64,000 bases of DNA from Rana temporaria (lineage: Eukaryota > Chordata > Amphibia > Anura > Ranidae): positions 142,163,142 through 142,227,141 of the forward strand of contig NC_053489.1 of NCBI RefSeq assembly GCF_905171775.1, written 5' to 3'. Below, piece by piece: positions 43,461 to 55,345 of this stretch (the first letter of the stretch is position 1; every line of letters starts with the position of its first letter). Under the pieces are notes generated by a model. It saw nothing but the letters and a program-made list of their open reading frames with translations, had not been told where the DNA came from and ran no database searches. The translations under genes were made by a program, and so were the position numbers.

Positions 43461-43907
43461 TGTCTGTGCTATTTTTCTCAAAGATTTTCATCCATATTGC
43501 AGGGACCAGACATTACATTAAAGCCGCAAGCAGTTTTAAATTACTTTTTTCTTATAGTAATCTCATTTTGTGCAGGGACAGTTCTAAACACGTGCCACTT
43601 CACAGGCATATTATAGACACCCAGCAGGTACGATATTTAAAGGAATTTTTCATTTTTTTTTCACTTTAAGCATCATTAAAATCACTGCTCCAGAAAAAAC
43701 GACAATTTTTAAAACTTCTTTTCCATTGATACATGTTCCCTGGGGCAAGACCCGGGTTCTCAAATAAGTTTTATGACAATAACTTGCATATTATGCTTTA
43801 AGATGAGCACTTTTGAATTCAAACGTTCGAGTCCCATAGACGTCAATGGGGTTCTAAATGTTTGCGCGAACGGTCGGTCCGTTCGAAGGTTCTGGTGCGA
43901 ACCGAAC

Positions 43908-43927
43908 GGGGGGGGGGGGGGGGGGGG
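43908..43927 (+). repeat. Run of 20 G (poly-G)
   Basis: An uninterrupted G-run at the inner edge of the hAT right end. It can form G-quadruplex and is a likely assembly or length-variable site. Confidence 0.9.
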
Positions 43928-44626
43928 TGTTCGGCTCATCCCTAATGGTGAAGGAGAAAGAAAAAAATATTATTTTAATGCTCAGAGTTAAGCTTTTATC
44001 AAGCCAAAAGGTCAATGGTATACAAACAATAGAATTTAGTCCCAAAAAGGGCTCATGTACACAGGGCGGTTGAAAACCTCTTCTGAACACTGGAAGCTGA
44101 CAGCTGAAAACCCACAGTGAAAAACATCTGTTTTACAGCTTTTACATACCAAGTTTATGCAAGTTTAGCAGCAGTTATGAGCATTTGAGGTCAGAGGAGT
44201 TTTTGAAGATAACCTCAAGAGGCCCTCCCAAATGACCACAATGCATGAAAAACAAGTAAATTGTAAACTATTTAAAAACAAAATGTGTTTTTACTATGGT
44301 TCCAATCATAAACATGTGTGAGGAAATGCTCCAGATGTTGCTGTTGCCAAGGCTCCAAAGACATAGAAAATGGCGTGAGAGGATCAGAGTTCATCTTTAC
44401 GGGACTCTTCCATCGAAAATTATCAGAAATGTTTTCTCCTTTAAAAATGCTTGGAAATGTATAAACGCGGTTTACCACAGTTACACGTGTTACAAGCATT
44501 TGGCATTGAAAATGCCAGTAAACTACAGTCCTGAATGCAATTTTTCTGCTTTAAAAAAAAATGCCTATAACCTCAACTGCCTCTAAACTACTATAACTAC
44601 TACTACACATACATTTAAAATATCTA

Positions 44627-46239
44627 CAGTCGTATGCAAAGTTTAGGAACCCCTGACAATTATCATTTATAAATATTTGGGTGTTTGGATCAGCAATTTA
44701 ATTTTGATCTACCAAATAACGGAAGGACACAGTAATATTTCAGTAGTGAAATGAGGTTTATTGGATTAACAGAAAATGCGCAATATGCATCAAAACAAAA
44801 TTAAACAGGGGCATAAATTTGGGCAGCCCAACAGAAAAATCACATCAATATCTAGTAGAGCATAAATAACAGCCTCTAGACGTGTCCTATAGCCTGTAAT
44901 GAGTGTCTGGGTTCTGTATGAATGTATTTTGGACCATTCCTCCTTGCAAAACATCTCCAGTTCAGTTAGGTTTGATGTTTGCCGAGCATGGACAGCCCGC
45001 TTCAAATCACCCCACAGATGTTCAATGATATTCAGGTCTGGGGACTGGGATGGCCATTCCAGAACATTGTACTTGTTCCTCTGCATAAATGCCAGAGTAG
45101 ATTTTGAGCAGTGTTTTGGGTCGTGGTCTTGTTGAAATATCCAGCCCCGGCGTTACTTCAACTTTATGACTGATTCCTCAACATTATTCTCAAGAATCTG
45201 CTGATATTGAGTGGAATGCATGCAACCGTTTCCATGTACCGGCACTGGCCACACAGCCCACAGCATGAGGGAACCTCCACCAAATATTACTGTGGGTGGC
45301 AAGTATTTTTCTTGGAATGCTGTGTTCTTTTGCCGCCATGCATAACGCCCCTTGTTATGACCAAATAACTCAATCTTTGTTTCATCAGTCCACAGCACCT
45401 TATTCCAAAATGAAACTGGCTTGTCCAAATGTGCGTTTGCATACCTCAAGCGACTCAGTTTGTGGCATGTGTGCAGAAAAGGCTTCTTTCGCATTACTCT
45501 CCGATACAGCTTCTCCCTGTGCAAAGTGCACTGAACTGTTGAAGGATGCACAGTGACACCATCTGCAGAAAGTTGATGTTGTAGGTCTTTGGAGGTGGTC
45601 CTTGGGCTGTTTTTAACCGTTCTCACCATCCTTCGCCTTTGCCTCTCCAATATTTTATGTGCCTGACACTTCTGGCCTTAACAAGAACTGTGCCTGTGGT
45701 CTTCCATTTCCTCACTATGTTCCTCACAGTGGGCACTGACCCCTTTTATCTCTGCGATAACTTTTTGTAGCCTTCCCCTAAACCATAATATAGAACAATC
45801 TTTGTTTTCAGGTCATTTGAGAGTTGTTTTGAGGCCCCCATGTTGCCACTCTTCAGAGGAGAGTCAAAGAGAACAACAACTTGCAATTGGCCACCTTAAA
45901 TACCCTTTCTCATGATTGGATGCGCCTGTCTATGAAGTTCAAGGCTTAATGAGCAAACCAAACCAATTGTGTGTTCCAATTAATCAGTGCTAAGTAGTTA
46001 CAGGTATTCAAATCAACAAAATGACAGGGGTTCCCACATTTATGTACCTGTCTAATTTTGTTTTGATGCATATTGTACATTTTCTGTTAATCCAATAAAC
46101 CTCATTTCACTACTAACATATTACTGTGTCCTTCAGTTATTTGATAGATCAAAATGAAATTGCTGATCCAAACACTCAAATATTTATAAATGATAAGCTT
46201 GGAAATTGTCAGGGGTTCCTAAACCTTTGCATACGACTG
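44627..46239 (-). mobile_element. Tc1/mariner element, full length, degenerate
   Basis: It starts CAGTCGTATGCAAAGTTTAGG and ends CCTTTGCATACGACTG, with TA on both sides (44625-44626 and 46240-46241). The inverted repeats exceed 100 bp, with CCCCTGACAATTATCATTTATAAAT-like text at both ends. The transposase lies on the minus strand. Confidence 0.88.
44790..45650 (-). pseudogene. Tc1-type transposase, broken
   Basis: Minus-strand frames give the C-terminal half of a Tc1 DD34E transposase. MERQRRRMVRTVKNSPRTTSK and STVQCTLHREKLYRRVMRKKP belong to the second helix-turn-helix. VLWTDETKIELFG holds the first Asp. FGGGSLMLW and HSTQYQQILENNV follow. After a stop near 45153, QQDHDPKHCSKS holds the second Asp and SPDLNIIEHLWGDLKRAV the Glu. 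The N-terminal first HTH is in other frames or degraded (about 45650-45850). All three catalytic residues survive, but the stop and frame breaks inactivate it. Confidence 0.85.
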
Positions 46240-46984
46240 TATTTGGGAGGAGGTTGGGGTTTGGACTTTGATGGTACCATATATCAACTGATTTCCAGTC
46301 AAAATTAGAAAAGTATAAAGAGAGTTTTATTACAAAAAACACGTACACAATTTACATATTCATAGAATAAACTTCTTTAGTCATAACAACTATAAAGTGC
46401 CATAAAAACATCCTATCATTGTAGATAGAATATCAACATCATCTAAATTATATTGAAAAAAGCTTGACATGTTTCGCGGTTTCTTATATCAGCCGCTTAT
46501 TTGGGAGCATTACCCATACATACAATTTGTCAGATGATGTATAAGAGGTTGTCATGAGACTATGAACAAAAAGAGACAACATTAATAACAATATTACAGT
46601 GTGAATACAAATCATAAAATATCAGATAAGATAGGAGAGGCGTTCATCCCACAAAACCCCCCTAGGCAATTCACCCAGACTTGCCGGGATCCCTGGTCAC
46701 CGCTCCCCATGGTGACACTTTTATGGGTGGTCCTTTTTCCTAGGGGAAATGTTAAGCTTTTTTCAATGTAATTTAGATTGTAATTTAGTTGATATTATAT
46801 CTACAATGATAGGATGTTTTTTAGGCACTTCATAGTTGTTATGACTAAAGAAGTTTATTCTATGAATATGTAAATTGTGTATATGTTTTTTGCAATAAAA
46901 CTCTCTTTATACTTTTCACATTTTGACTAGAAATCAGTTGATTTGGTCCCATTAAAGTCCAAACCCCACCCTCCTCCCAAATAC
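46240..46984. mobile_element. Long-hairpin MITE, TATTTGGGAGGAGG family
   Basis: Both ends carry TATTTGGGAGGAGG and its complement. Complementarity continues for about 230 bp per arm (for example GAATAAACTTCTTTAGTCATA at 46365 and its complement at 46840). The loop is at about 46470-46740. Its left end abuts the Tc1 end, so its target duplication cannot be separated from that element's TA. It is non-coding. Confidence 0.82.
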
Positions 46985-46992
46985 ATATTTTA

Positions 46993-47966
46993 CCCACTTA
47001 AGGACCGCCGCCTGTAGATATACGTCCACAGAATGGCACGGCTGGGCAGATGGACGTACCGGCACGTCCTGTACATCTACCCAGCCATGTGCCGCGGGTG
47101 CCCGTGACCCGGTCCGAAGCTCCGGGACCGCGGGACCCGCAGACCCGATCGCCGCTGGGGTCTCGCGATCGGTCCCCGGAGCTGAAGAACAGGGAGAGCC
47201 GTGTGTAAACATAGCTTCCCCGTGCTTCACTGTGGCAGCTGCATCGATCGTGTCATCCCCTTTATAGGGAGACACAATCGATGACGTCACTCCTTCAGCC
47301 ACACCCCCCTACAGTTGTAAACACACACTAGGTGAAACATAACCCCTTCAGCGCCCCCTGTGGTTAACTCCCAAACTGCAACTGTCATTTCCACAATAAA
47401 GAATGCATTTTAAATGCATTTTTTTGCTGTGAAAATGGGAATGGTCCCAAAAATGTGTCAAAATTGTGCGAAGTGTCCGCCATAATGTCGCAGTCACGAA
47501 AAAAATCGTTGATCGCCGCCATTAGTAGTTAAAAAAAAAATAATAAAAATGCAATAAAACTGTCCCCTATTTTGTAAACGCTATAAATTTTGCGCAAACC
47601 AACCGATAAACGCTTATTGCGATTTTTTTTACCAAAAATAGGTAGAAGAATACGTATCGGCCTAAACTGAGGAAAAAAAAGTTTTTATATATGTTTTTGG
47701 GGGATATTTATTATAGCAAAAAGTAAAAAATATTGATTTTGTTTTCAAAATTGGCGCTCTATTTTTGTTTATTGCACAAAAAATAAAAACCGCAGAGGTG
47801 ATCAAATACCACCAAAAGAAAGCTCTATTTGTGGGAAAAAAAGGACGCTAATCTTGTTTGGGAGCCACGTCGCACGACCGCGCAATTGTCAGTTAAAGCA
47901 ACGCCGTCCCGAATCACAAAAAGGGGCCTGGTCCTTTACCTGCATTTTGGTCCGGGGCTTAAGTGG
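46993..47966. mobile_element. TTAA-flanked (piggyBac-like) element
   Basis: It lies between TTTA (46989-46992, a one-base change from TTAA) and TTAA (47967-47970). The right end reads GCTTAAGTGG. It is in the opposite orientation to the copies at 7839 and 62899. The family blocks GAGGTGATCAAATACCACC and CGCACGACCGCGCAATTG are present. No transposase. Confidence 0.75.
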
Positions 47967-48143
47967 TTAAATCTTGATGGGATGAAGGTACCGTGTGTAA
48001 AAAATTATATCCAGCACTTCTCCATTCTACTACACATAAGATAATATAGAGGAGAGTTTAGGGGCTGCAAAAAAAAAAATCCTGAAAAAAATGCCCAACT
48101 GCTCCTAAACTTCAGTTTAGCAGCTGTAGTGTACATGAGCCCT

Positions 48144-48490
48144 AATAATTATTTTTCAAGGGAACACTGAAAAGTAAACAGTAAAAGCAATCAGGTGCAG
48201 TAAAATGCAATCTTTTTTTTTTTAATAATCACATTTTTTTATTTGATTAATAACTTCAACTTTCCATTCAGCATTGTACATTTTTATGTTCCATCGTTTA
48301 CATAAAAGACACAAATGAACATTGCAGGAAAGAACTTGGTACAAAATTGTCTTATCAAAAGTTTATCAGTTATACTACCCAGTAAAATGTAAAATGTAAT
48401 CTTAGTTTCAAAGAAAGAAAACAGGTATGTCAGTCTAAACAATATGAATATAGATAGGACCATATAAGGTTAGTGTGTAAGATTTTGAGT
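48144..48490. other. No recognised gene
   Basis: AT-rich spacer with a T-run (48211-48224) that might be the tail of a minus-strand retroelement. No target duplication or ORF supports this. Confidence 0.4.
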
Positions 48491-48495
48491 ATCTA

Positions 48496-49183
48496 GAGCC
48501 AGATTCAGGTAGAAGAGCGGCGGTGTAACGTATCGTAGATATGTTACACCGCCGCAAGTTTTCATCGCAAGTGCCTGATTCACAAAGCACTTGCGATGAA
48601 AACTACGCCGGCAGCCTCCGGCGTAAGCCCGCGTAATTTAAATGGGCGTGTGCCATTTAAATTAGTCGCACTCCTGCGCCGGACCTACTGCACATGCTCC
48701 GTTTCGTAACTCCCGCCGTGCTTTGCGCGAAGTGACGTCATTTTTTTGAACGGCGACGCGCGTAGCGTACTTCCGTATTCCCAGACGTGTTACGCAAACT
48801 ACGTGAAATTTTAAATTTCGACGCGGGAACGACGGCCATACTTTAGACAGCAATACGTTTGCTGACTAAAGTTAAGGCACCCAAAACGACGACTAACTTT
48901 GCGACAGGAAACTAGACTAGCGACGACATAGCGAACGCGAAAAACCGTTGTGGATCGCCGTAACTCCTAATTTGCATACCCGACGCTGGTGTACGACGCG
49001 AACTCCCCCCAGCGGCGGCCGCGGTACTGCATCCTAAGATCCGACAGTGTAAAACAATTACACCTGTCGGATCTTAGGGATATCTATGCGTAACTGATTC
49101 TATGAATCAGTCGCATAGATACTCTGAGAGATACGACGGAGTATCTGAGATACTCCGTCGTATCTCCTTTGTGAATCTGGGCC
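48496..49183. mobile_element. PIF/Harbinger-like MITE, GGGCCAGATTC family
   Basis: The left end is GAGCCAGATTC and the right end GAATCTGGGCC. CTA flanks both sides (48493-48495 and 49184-49186). Internal palindromes (GTAACGTATC, ACTCCGTCGTATCTC) match the 9449 and 912 copies. Confidence 0.8.
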
Positions 49184-49186
49184 CTA

Positions 49187-50660
49187 GTGTTGAAGACCAA
49201 GTAATTATTAGAGAGTGCAGCAATACTATAAATCAAGCGTGTGCAATACTTTAGAATTATTACCCAGATAGCTTCATGACAACAATGAATAATGGGGATA
49301 TACTGTATCCTAATCCCACAAGTGCATTAACTTGATTGCTTGAATAGACAGTTTTATGGTAGTTCCATGATAACATGAGGGTGGACTGGACAAAGGTTAT
49401 ATACCAAAATATATAATGACCTTTCATGAGATTGTACATATTTTTGACTCCAGTTATCACATAACTGCTAGTTTTATGGCTCAAAAATCTATTTGAGAAA
49501 TAGGCCTGAAAAGCAGAAGTAATCAGAATAAACCCACCGATTTGTGCTCTGTGAACGTTTGTTGCCATAATTGAAAATAAAAATAATTTATCAATTAGAC
49601 TTAATTTAAGGCAAGCAAAAATTAAACATTATCATCTGACCACTCCATAATCATCCATCCTAGTAAAAAAGAGGGTGCAGTGGTCATTTGTTGGTGGGGA
49701 TGACAGGGTGTGGGTTTGGCTCTATTTGCAAATTATGTCCCCCAAGGGCCTGAATGACAGTATTAATTATAGCTGTTTTGTATGAATATTTGCAGTTTTT
49801 AGATCATGTGCATGTTTAATATATGTTTTGTGAAATTATGGGCAGTGTGTGAAATGACTAGCTCTACTTCACCCAGTTCCATCTTGGTGAGTGTTAGTAC
49901 TCCTTCCTGTTTTGACTGACCCAGATTCGTTTTTTTCTAATTCCATGTTGCAATAATGTATGGTTTGTAATTCTGATTATATTTTGTTAGCCACGTTTTG
50001 CTTGTGGTTTTGTCACCACTGTTATTTGGGTTGTTTGTTTTTCGCCTTTTGTTTTTGCTTTAGATCAGTGTCCTCTGGTTGTTGCTCGCTTACATTTCCT
50101 TCTGATGTTAGAGATTCGGTTAGGACATCCCTCTACTTCCTGTTGGTCATGGTTGCAGCTTTTACTGTGCACTGACTGCTTCCTTTCCTACACACTGACT
50201 CTCTATAAAACACTGACACAGCATGATTTTTGCTACTTGTCTGGTATGTTTGTTTTGTTTTAATGTTCACTTCACAGAGCGAATTCTAGCAGGATTCGGG
50301 TGCTATGCATTGAATCTACACTATTATAGATCTTACTTGTGATTTGTGTTATTTTCCAGTAATGTGCTGCTTTTATCAGTATCATGCTAAAGACGGCTGG
50401 TACTTGATTACTGCATCAAATCATTTTGCTGTGTTTTGTTATTTGGTTTGATGTTCTGTTTTGTGCATATAGCCCAGTTGCTCTGCAACATTTTAAATTT
50501 GCACTGTCCTGTTATTAATATGGCACAAGGGTGGGGTTTCCTTTTTAAGTGTATTTTTGTCAAAGTTGTTTAGTGTCTTGAGAAAGACAATCGGTGCTTT
50601 GTCAAATCTTCGACCAATTAGCTTGCTTATATTACTTCAGTGCAAGACCTCTTCCACCAG
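49187..50660. other. No recognised gene
   Basis: AT-rich DNA. The short ORFs (for example 49260-49568 minus and 49960-50175 plus) show no conserved domain. The latter is Cys/Phe-rich and could be part of an unrecognised repeat. Confidence 0.45.
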
Positions 50661-51167
50661 ACAATGTAAAGTAGTGAGTGTACAGCGTGCATAACAGTGT
50701 AAATTTGCTGTCCCCTCAAAATAATTCAACACTCAGCCATTAATGAGTAAACCGCTGGCAACAAAAGTGAGTACACCCCTACAGGCCCGGATTGGCCATA
50801 GGGCAAACCGGGCAAATGTCCAGTGGGCTGCGGCCGCCGGGCCGCTGTTCTTGCTTGCGGTGCCAAGGCAGGCTGCTCTTTAAGACCGCGCCGGTTCTCC
50901 GACCTTTCAGCGACCGCCCGGCTGCCAGTTCAGCCTAAGGCTCAGCCTTCGGCATTGGCATCAGCAGCAGGAGGACATAAACAAGAACGGGGAGGGACTA
51001 GAGGAGACACCACTTCACGGCCGCCAGTGAAGTTCAGCCGTTGGTGCTGGGGGGCGTGACCAGGAAGGGAGAGGAGCCTGCTACAGCATGTTCTGCCGAG
51101 GGGATCTCTCAGAGAAAATGTAAGTGCGGCCCCTGTAACCTGAATAGGAGGAGCGGTGGGGTGGCTG

Positions 51168-51292
51168 CATATAGAAGAATCATTCTCTCCATCGTCCTCC
51201 AGCAGTCTCTGAATGCCTTCTGCTCTCTCGAAGGCATTCAGGTACTGCGGGAAGAAGATGGAGAGAATGATTCTTCTATACAGTATGCAGCC
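51168..51292. repeat. Hairpin inside the hAT element
   Basis: GAAGAATCATTCTCTCCATC at 51175 pairs with GATGGAGAGAATGATTCTTC at 51257. CTGAATGCCTTC and GAAGGCATTCAG form an inner stem. The total is about 125 bp with a short loop, immediately before the minisatellite. Confidence 0.85.
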
Positions 51293-51324
51293 TCCCCACC
51301 GCTCCACCTATCCTGCTTATCTCT

Positions 51325-53400
51325 GCTGCCCCCACAGTGCTCTCTAGCCCCCCACAGTGCTCTCTAGCCCCCCCCCACAGTGTTCTCTACCTCCCCCATG
51401 CTCTCTTCTGCCCCCGCCTCTTTTCCTGTGCTCTGCACCTCCCCCCTGTGATATCCACCTCCCCCATGCTCTCCTGCCCCCTGTGCCCTCCACTTCTCCT
51501 CCAGTGCTATGCAGCCCACCCCGTGCTCTCCTCCTCCCTCCTGTGCTCTCCACCTCCCCCCATGCTCTAGGCTGCCCCCTCCACCTCTCCCCTTGTGCTT
51601 TTTACCTCCCCCTGTGCTCTCCACCTCCCTACATGCTCTATGGTCTCCCCCTGTGCCCTCCGCCTCTCCCACTGTGCTCTTCACCCCCCCATTCTCTCCA
51701 GCCCCCCCAGTGATCTCTAGCCCCCCCAGTGCTCTCCACCTCCCCCCATGCTCTCCTCCTCCCACTGTGCTCTTCACCTCCCCCCAATGCTCTCCAACCC
51801 CCCCAGTGCTCTCCAGCCCCCCCTTCTGTCCACATCCCTCCTGTGTTCTCCGCCTCCCCCCATGCTCTACGCTGCCCCCCTGTGCCCTCCATCTCCCCCT
51901 GTGCTCTCCACCTCCCCCATGCTCTACGCTGCCCCCCTGTGCCCTCCGTCTCTCCCCCTGTGCTCTCCACCTCCCCCCATGCTCTACGCTGCCCCCTGTG
52001 CCCTCCGTCTCTCCCCCTGTGCTCTCCACCTCCCCCTGTGCTCTTTTCAATTCCCCCTAATTCTCTCCAGCCCCCCCCCCAGTGCTCTCTATCACCCCCA
52101 GTGCTCTCTATCCCCCCCAGTGCTCTCCAGCCCCTCTCTTCTCTCCACCTCCCTCCTGTGCTCTTCACCTCCCCCCATGCTCTACGCTGCCCCCTATGCC
52201 CTCCATCTCCCCCCATGCTCTACGCTGCCCCCTATGCCCTCCATCTCACCCCCTGTGCTCTCCACCTCTCCCAAGCTCTACGCTGCCCCCCTGTGCCCTC
52301 TGCCTCTCCCCCAGTGCTCTCTAGCCCCCCAGTGCTCTCTAGCCTCCCTGTGCGCTCCGTCTCTCCCCAGTGCTCTCCACCTCCCCCCATGCTCTACGTT
52401 GCCCCCCTGTGCCCTCCGTCTCTCCCCATGTTCTCTCCACCTTCCCAATGCTCTACGCTGCCCACCCTGTGCTCTCTGCCTCTCCCCCTATGCTTTTCAC
52501 CTCACCCTGTGCTCTCCACCTCCCCCCATGCTCTACACTGCCCCCTGTGCCCTCCACCTCCCCCCATGGTCTACGCTGCCCCCTGTGCCCTGCACCTCCC
52601 CCTGTGCTCTTTTTAATTCCCCATAATTCTCTCCAGCCCCCCCCCAGTGCTCTCTATCCCCCCAGTGCTCTCCAGTCCACTCTTCTCTCCACCTCCCTCC
52701 TGTGCTCTCCACCTCCCCTATGCTCTACGCTGCCCACTGTGCCCTCTACCTCTCCCCAAGTGCTTTCTAGCCCCCCCAGTGTTCTCTAGCCCCCCAGTGT
52801 TCTCTAGCCCCCCCAGTGTTCTCTAGCCCCCCAGTGTTCTCTAGCCCCCCCAGTGTTATCTAGCCCCCCCAGTGTTCTCTAGCCCCCCAGTGTTCTCTAG
52901 CCCCCCCTGTGCTCTCCACCTCCCCCATGCTCTACGCTGCCCCCTGTACCCTCTGCCTCTCCCCCAGTGCTCTCTAGTCCCCCCAGTGCTCTCCAGCCCC
53001 CCTGTGCTCTCCACCTCCTCCCATGCTCTACGTTGCCCCCCTGTGGCCTACGCCTCTCCCCCAGTACTCTCCAGCCGCCCATTGATCTTCACCTACCCCC
53101 TGTGCTCTCCACCTCCTCCCATGCTCTTTGCTGCCCCCCCTGTGCCCTTCGCCTCCCCCCAGTGATCTCCGCCTCCCCCCGTGCTCTCCTGCCCTCCCTG
53201 TGCTCTCTGCCCCACCCTGTGTTTTTGCCTCCCCCTGTGCTCTCCAACCCCCCACTCCCTGTGCTCTCTAGACCCCCATGCTCTCCGGCCCCCTTTGTGC
53301 TCTCCTCTTCCTCCCTGTGTTCTCTGCCTCTCCCCGTGCTCTCACCCCACCCCATGTTCTCAAGGTTCTTCCCTGTGCTCTCTGCCCCCATTGCTCTTTC
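51325..53400 (+). repeat. Pyrimidine-rich minisatellite (CTCTCCACCTCCCCC type), about 2.1 kb
   Basis: Degenerate units built from GTGCTCTCCACCTCCCCC, CATGCTCTACGCTGCCCC and TGTGCCCTCCGTCTCTCC, plus a shorter CAGTGTTCTCTAGCCCCC unit between 52775 and 52910. The strand is overwhelmingly C/T. Long Pro/Ser-rich plus-strand and Gly/Glu-rich minus-strand ORFs across it are composition artefacts. Confidence 0.92.
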
Positions 53401-53574
53401 CCTGTCCCCTCACCTTCTGCACCTTTGCAGGGTTTCCCCCTCCCCTCTCCCGGGAGATCTGTCAGGATGGAGAGTGGAGATGGGCCGGTTAAGGTGTCAT
53501 GGGCTGCTCATTCCAAAATGCCCGGGCCTATTTTTTGTCCCAGTCCGGGCCTGCACCCCTAAGTGAAAATGTCA

Positions 53575-54720
53575 TGGTCGACCAAAGAAGTTGAGTGCAC
53601 ATGCTCAGCATCATATCCAGAGGTTGTCTTTGGTAAATAGACGTATGAGTGCTGCCAGCATTGCTTCAGATGTTGAATGGGTGGGGTGTCAGTCTGTCAG
53701 TGCTCAGACCATACGCTGCATCAAATTGGTCTGCATGGTTGTTGTCCCAGGAAGGAAGCCTCTTTTAAAGATGATGCACAAGAAAGCCCACAAACAGTTT
53801 GCTGAAGACAAGCAGAATAAGGACATGGATTACTGGAACCATGTCCTGTGGTCTGATGAGACCAAGATAAACTTATTTGGCTTAGATGGTGTCAAGCGTG
53901 TGTGGCAGCAACCAGGTGAGGAGTACAAAGGCAAGTGTGTGCCTACAGTCAAGCATGGTGGTGGGAGTGTCATTGTCTTGGGCTGCATGAGTGCTGCCGG
54001 CAATGTGGAGTTATAGTTCATTGAGGGAACCATGAATGCCAACATGTACTGTGACATACTGAAGCAGAGCATGATCCCAACCCTTCAGAGACTGGGCCGT
54101 AGGGCAATATTCCAACATGATAACAACCCCATAAACACCTCCAAGACAAACCCCACCGGGTTTGTGTGGTAGACACTCCAACATGTGATATGTTTAGGAG
54201 GTTTAGTGGTATTCAGATCCCGGAGCACTCACGCGCCTCTGAGTTCAATACATTGCACTTTTGCACTTTATTTAATAGGTACTCACATTTTTGGTTATGT
54301 ATTTGGCTCACAGCATTGACCCTTATATCTCACATAGAGAGTGTTCCTAGAGGTTGCGCTCATCACACTTTTTTCTTTATTCAATTTTTAGTGGATTTGT
54401 ACACTTTATAGATTTGAGCAGCATTCTCACATATTGAACACATTGGTTCCCTTGACTATTTGGTGATTCTATAGACAAGTGCAGGATACCTCTTCTTTCA
54501 ACCACTGCCTTGCCAAAGAAGCTGAGTGTAAATGTGGTGGACTGGCCAAGCATGTCTCCAGACCTAAACCCTATTGAGCATCTGTGGGGCATCCTCAAAC
54601 GGAAGGTGGAGGAGCGCAAGGTCTCAAACATCCACCAGCTCCGTGATGTCATCATGGAGGAGTGGATGAGTGCAAGATGACTCCAGTGGCAACCTGTGAA
54701 GCTCTGGTGAACTCCATGCC
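53575..54720 (+). pseudogene. Tc1 transposase (element 1), interrupted
   Basis: The frame from about 53570 has the Tc1 core: SAHAQHHIQRLSLVNRRMSAA, TIRCIKLVCM, then DYWNHVLWSDETKINLFG (first Asp), VKHGGGSVIVLGCMSAAG. A TAG at 54014-54016 follows, then FIEGTMNANMYCDIL and FQHDNNPINTSKT (second Asp). After an insert of about 350 bp the sequence continues LPKKLSVNVVDWPSMSPDLNPIEHLW (Glu) to MEEWMSAR and a stop. The N-terminal HTH is missing. All catalytic residues are still readable. Confidence 0.85.
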
Positions 54721-54904
54721 CAAGAGGGTTAAGGCAGGCAAATAATGGTGGCCAAATAAAATATGGACACTTTGGACCCAATTTGGACATTTTCACTTAG
54801 GAGTGTACTCACTTTTGTTGCCAGTGATTTAGATATTAATGGCAGTGTATAATAAAATATATAATAAAATATTTACAAAGGAGAAACAGTATATATACTA
54901 TATA

Positions 54905-55136
54905 TATAGCACAAGGCGATACTTGGACCCTATAAAGGTTGCACAGGCAGTCCAACTCCTCCAGGATGGCACATGTGTCATTGCCAGAAGGTTTGCCGTG
55001 TCTCCCAGCACAGTCTCAAGAGCATGGAGGGGATTCCAGGATTCCAGGAGACAGGCAGTTACTCTAGGAGAGCTGGACAGAGCCGTAGAAGGTCCTTAAC
55101 CCATCAGCAGGACCGGTATCTGCTCCTTTGTGCTCC
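54905..55136 (+). pseudogene. Tc1 transposase (element 2), N-terminal part
   Basis: The frame YLDPIKVAQAVQLLQDGTCV, VIARRFAVSPSTVSRAWRGFQ and GELDRAVEG is the first helix-turn-helix of a Tc1 transposase, which binds the TIR. It is cut off at the MITE insertion and continues at 61014. Confidence 0.8.
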
Positions 55137-55228
55137 TTATGCCGCGTACACACCATCACTTTTTGTGATGAAAAAACATGAAATTTTTAAAAACGTCATT
55201 TAAAATGACCGTGTGTGGGGAAAATGTT

Positions 55229-55345
55229 GTTTTCCTGACGCATTCATGGCAGCACACACTGGGTTGTGACTCCGCCCCCACAACCTGACAGGATTGGTTA
55301 GCTATAAATTTGAAGGGGAGACGCCCCGCACCATTCTCTTTTTTT
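55229..55345 (+). repeat. DIRS left inverted terminal repeat
   Basis: It starts GTTTTCCTGACGCATTC and continues CATGGCAGCACACACTGGG to CACCATTCTC. Its complement lies at 60502-60620, so the pair spans the whole element. Confidence 0.9.

Larger units (their letters stand above)
42396..43944. mobile_element. hAT transposon with promoter-like region and minisatellite
   Basis: The termini are CAGGAATGAGC and GCTCATCCCTA. The 8-bp duplication ATGGTGAA is perfect (42388-42395 and 43945-43952). Inside are CCAAT boxes, a TATA box, a GA-repeat, a (46-48)-bp minisatellite, a run of 20 G and the words TTCGAGTCGAAC / GTTCGAACGGTC near the ends. No transposase ORF is found, so it is non-autonomous. Confidence 0.88.
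44048..48143. mobile_element. Possible larger element with AGGGCTCATGTACAC ends
   Basis: AGGGCTCATGTACACAGG at the left and GTGTACATGAGCCCT at the right (48129-48143) are inverted. Subterminal words ACAGCTTTTACATACC / CAGCTGTAGT are weakly similar. Inside lie a Tc1 element, a long-hairpin MITE and a TTAA element. I could not find a target duplication, so the pairing could be coincidental. Confidence 0.4.
50782..53553. mobile_element. hAT-type transposon filled with a pyrimidine-rich minisatellite
   Basis: It begins CAGGCCCGGATTGGCC and ends CAGTCCGGGCCTG. The 8-bp duplication CACCCCTA is perfect (50774-50781 and 53554-53561). It shares its ends with the small MITE at 31400. The interior consists of a GC-rich left part, a hairpin (51168-51292) and about 2 kb of minisatellite. 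No transposase. Confidence 0.88.
50669..54880 (+). mobile_element. Tc1/mariner element interrupted by a hAT and another insertion
   Basis: The left inverted repeat (GTAAAGTAGTGAGTGTACAGC, GGCAACAAAAGTGAGTACAC) is complementary to the right (GTGTACTCACTTTTGTTGCC near 54801). The transposase is on the plus strand (53575-54720). A 2.77-kb hAT with TSD CACCCCTA interrupts the left TIR, and about 350 bp of unknown sequence (about 54143-54500) interrupts the transposase. Sequence between the left TIR and the transposase start is missing (internal deletion). The outer ends are not exactly definable. Confidence 0.8.

Noticed and set aside
49960..50175. 71-aa Cys/Phe-rich ORF as a possible secreted peptide
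   Set aside because: Low-complexity T-rich sequence. No signal peptide followed by a mature part and no homology was recognised.
51325..53400. Long Pro/Ser-rich and Gly/Glu-rich ORFs (about 190-295 aa) on both strands
   Set aside because: They track the C/T minisatellite in all frames, with no domain or start context. They are composition artefacts.
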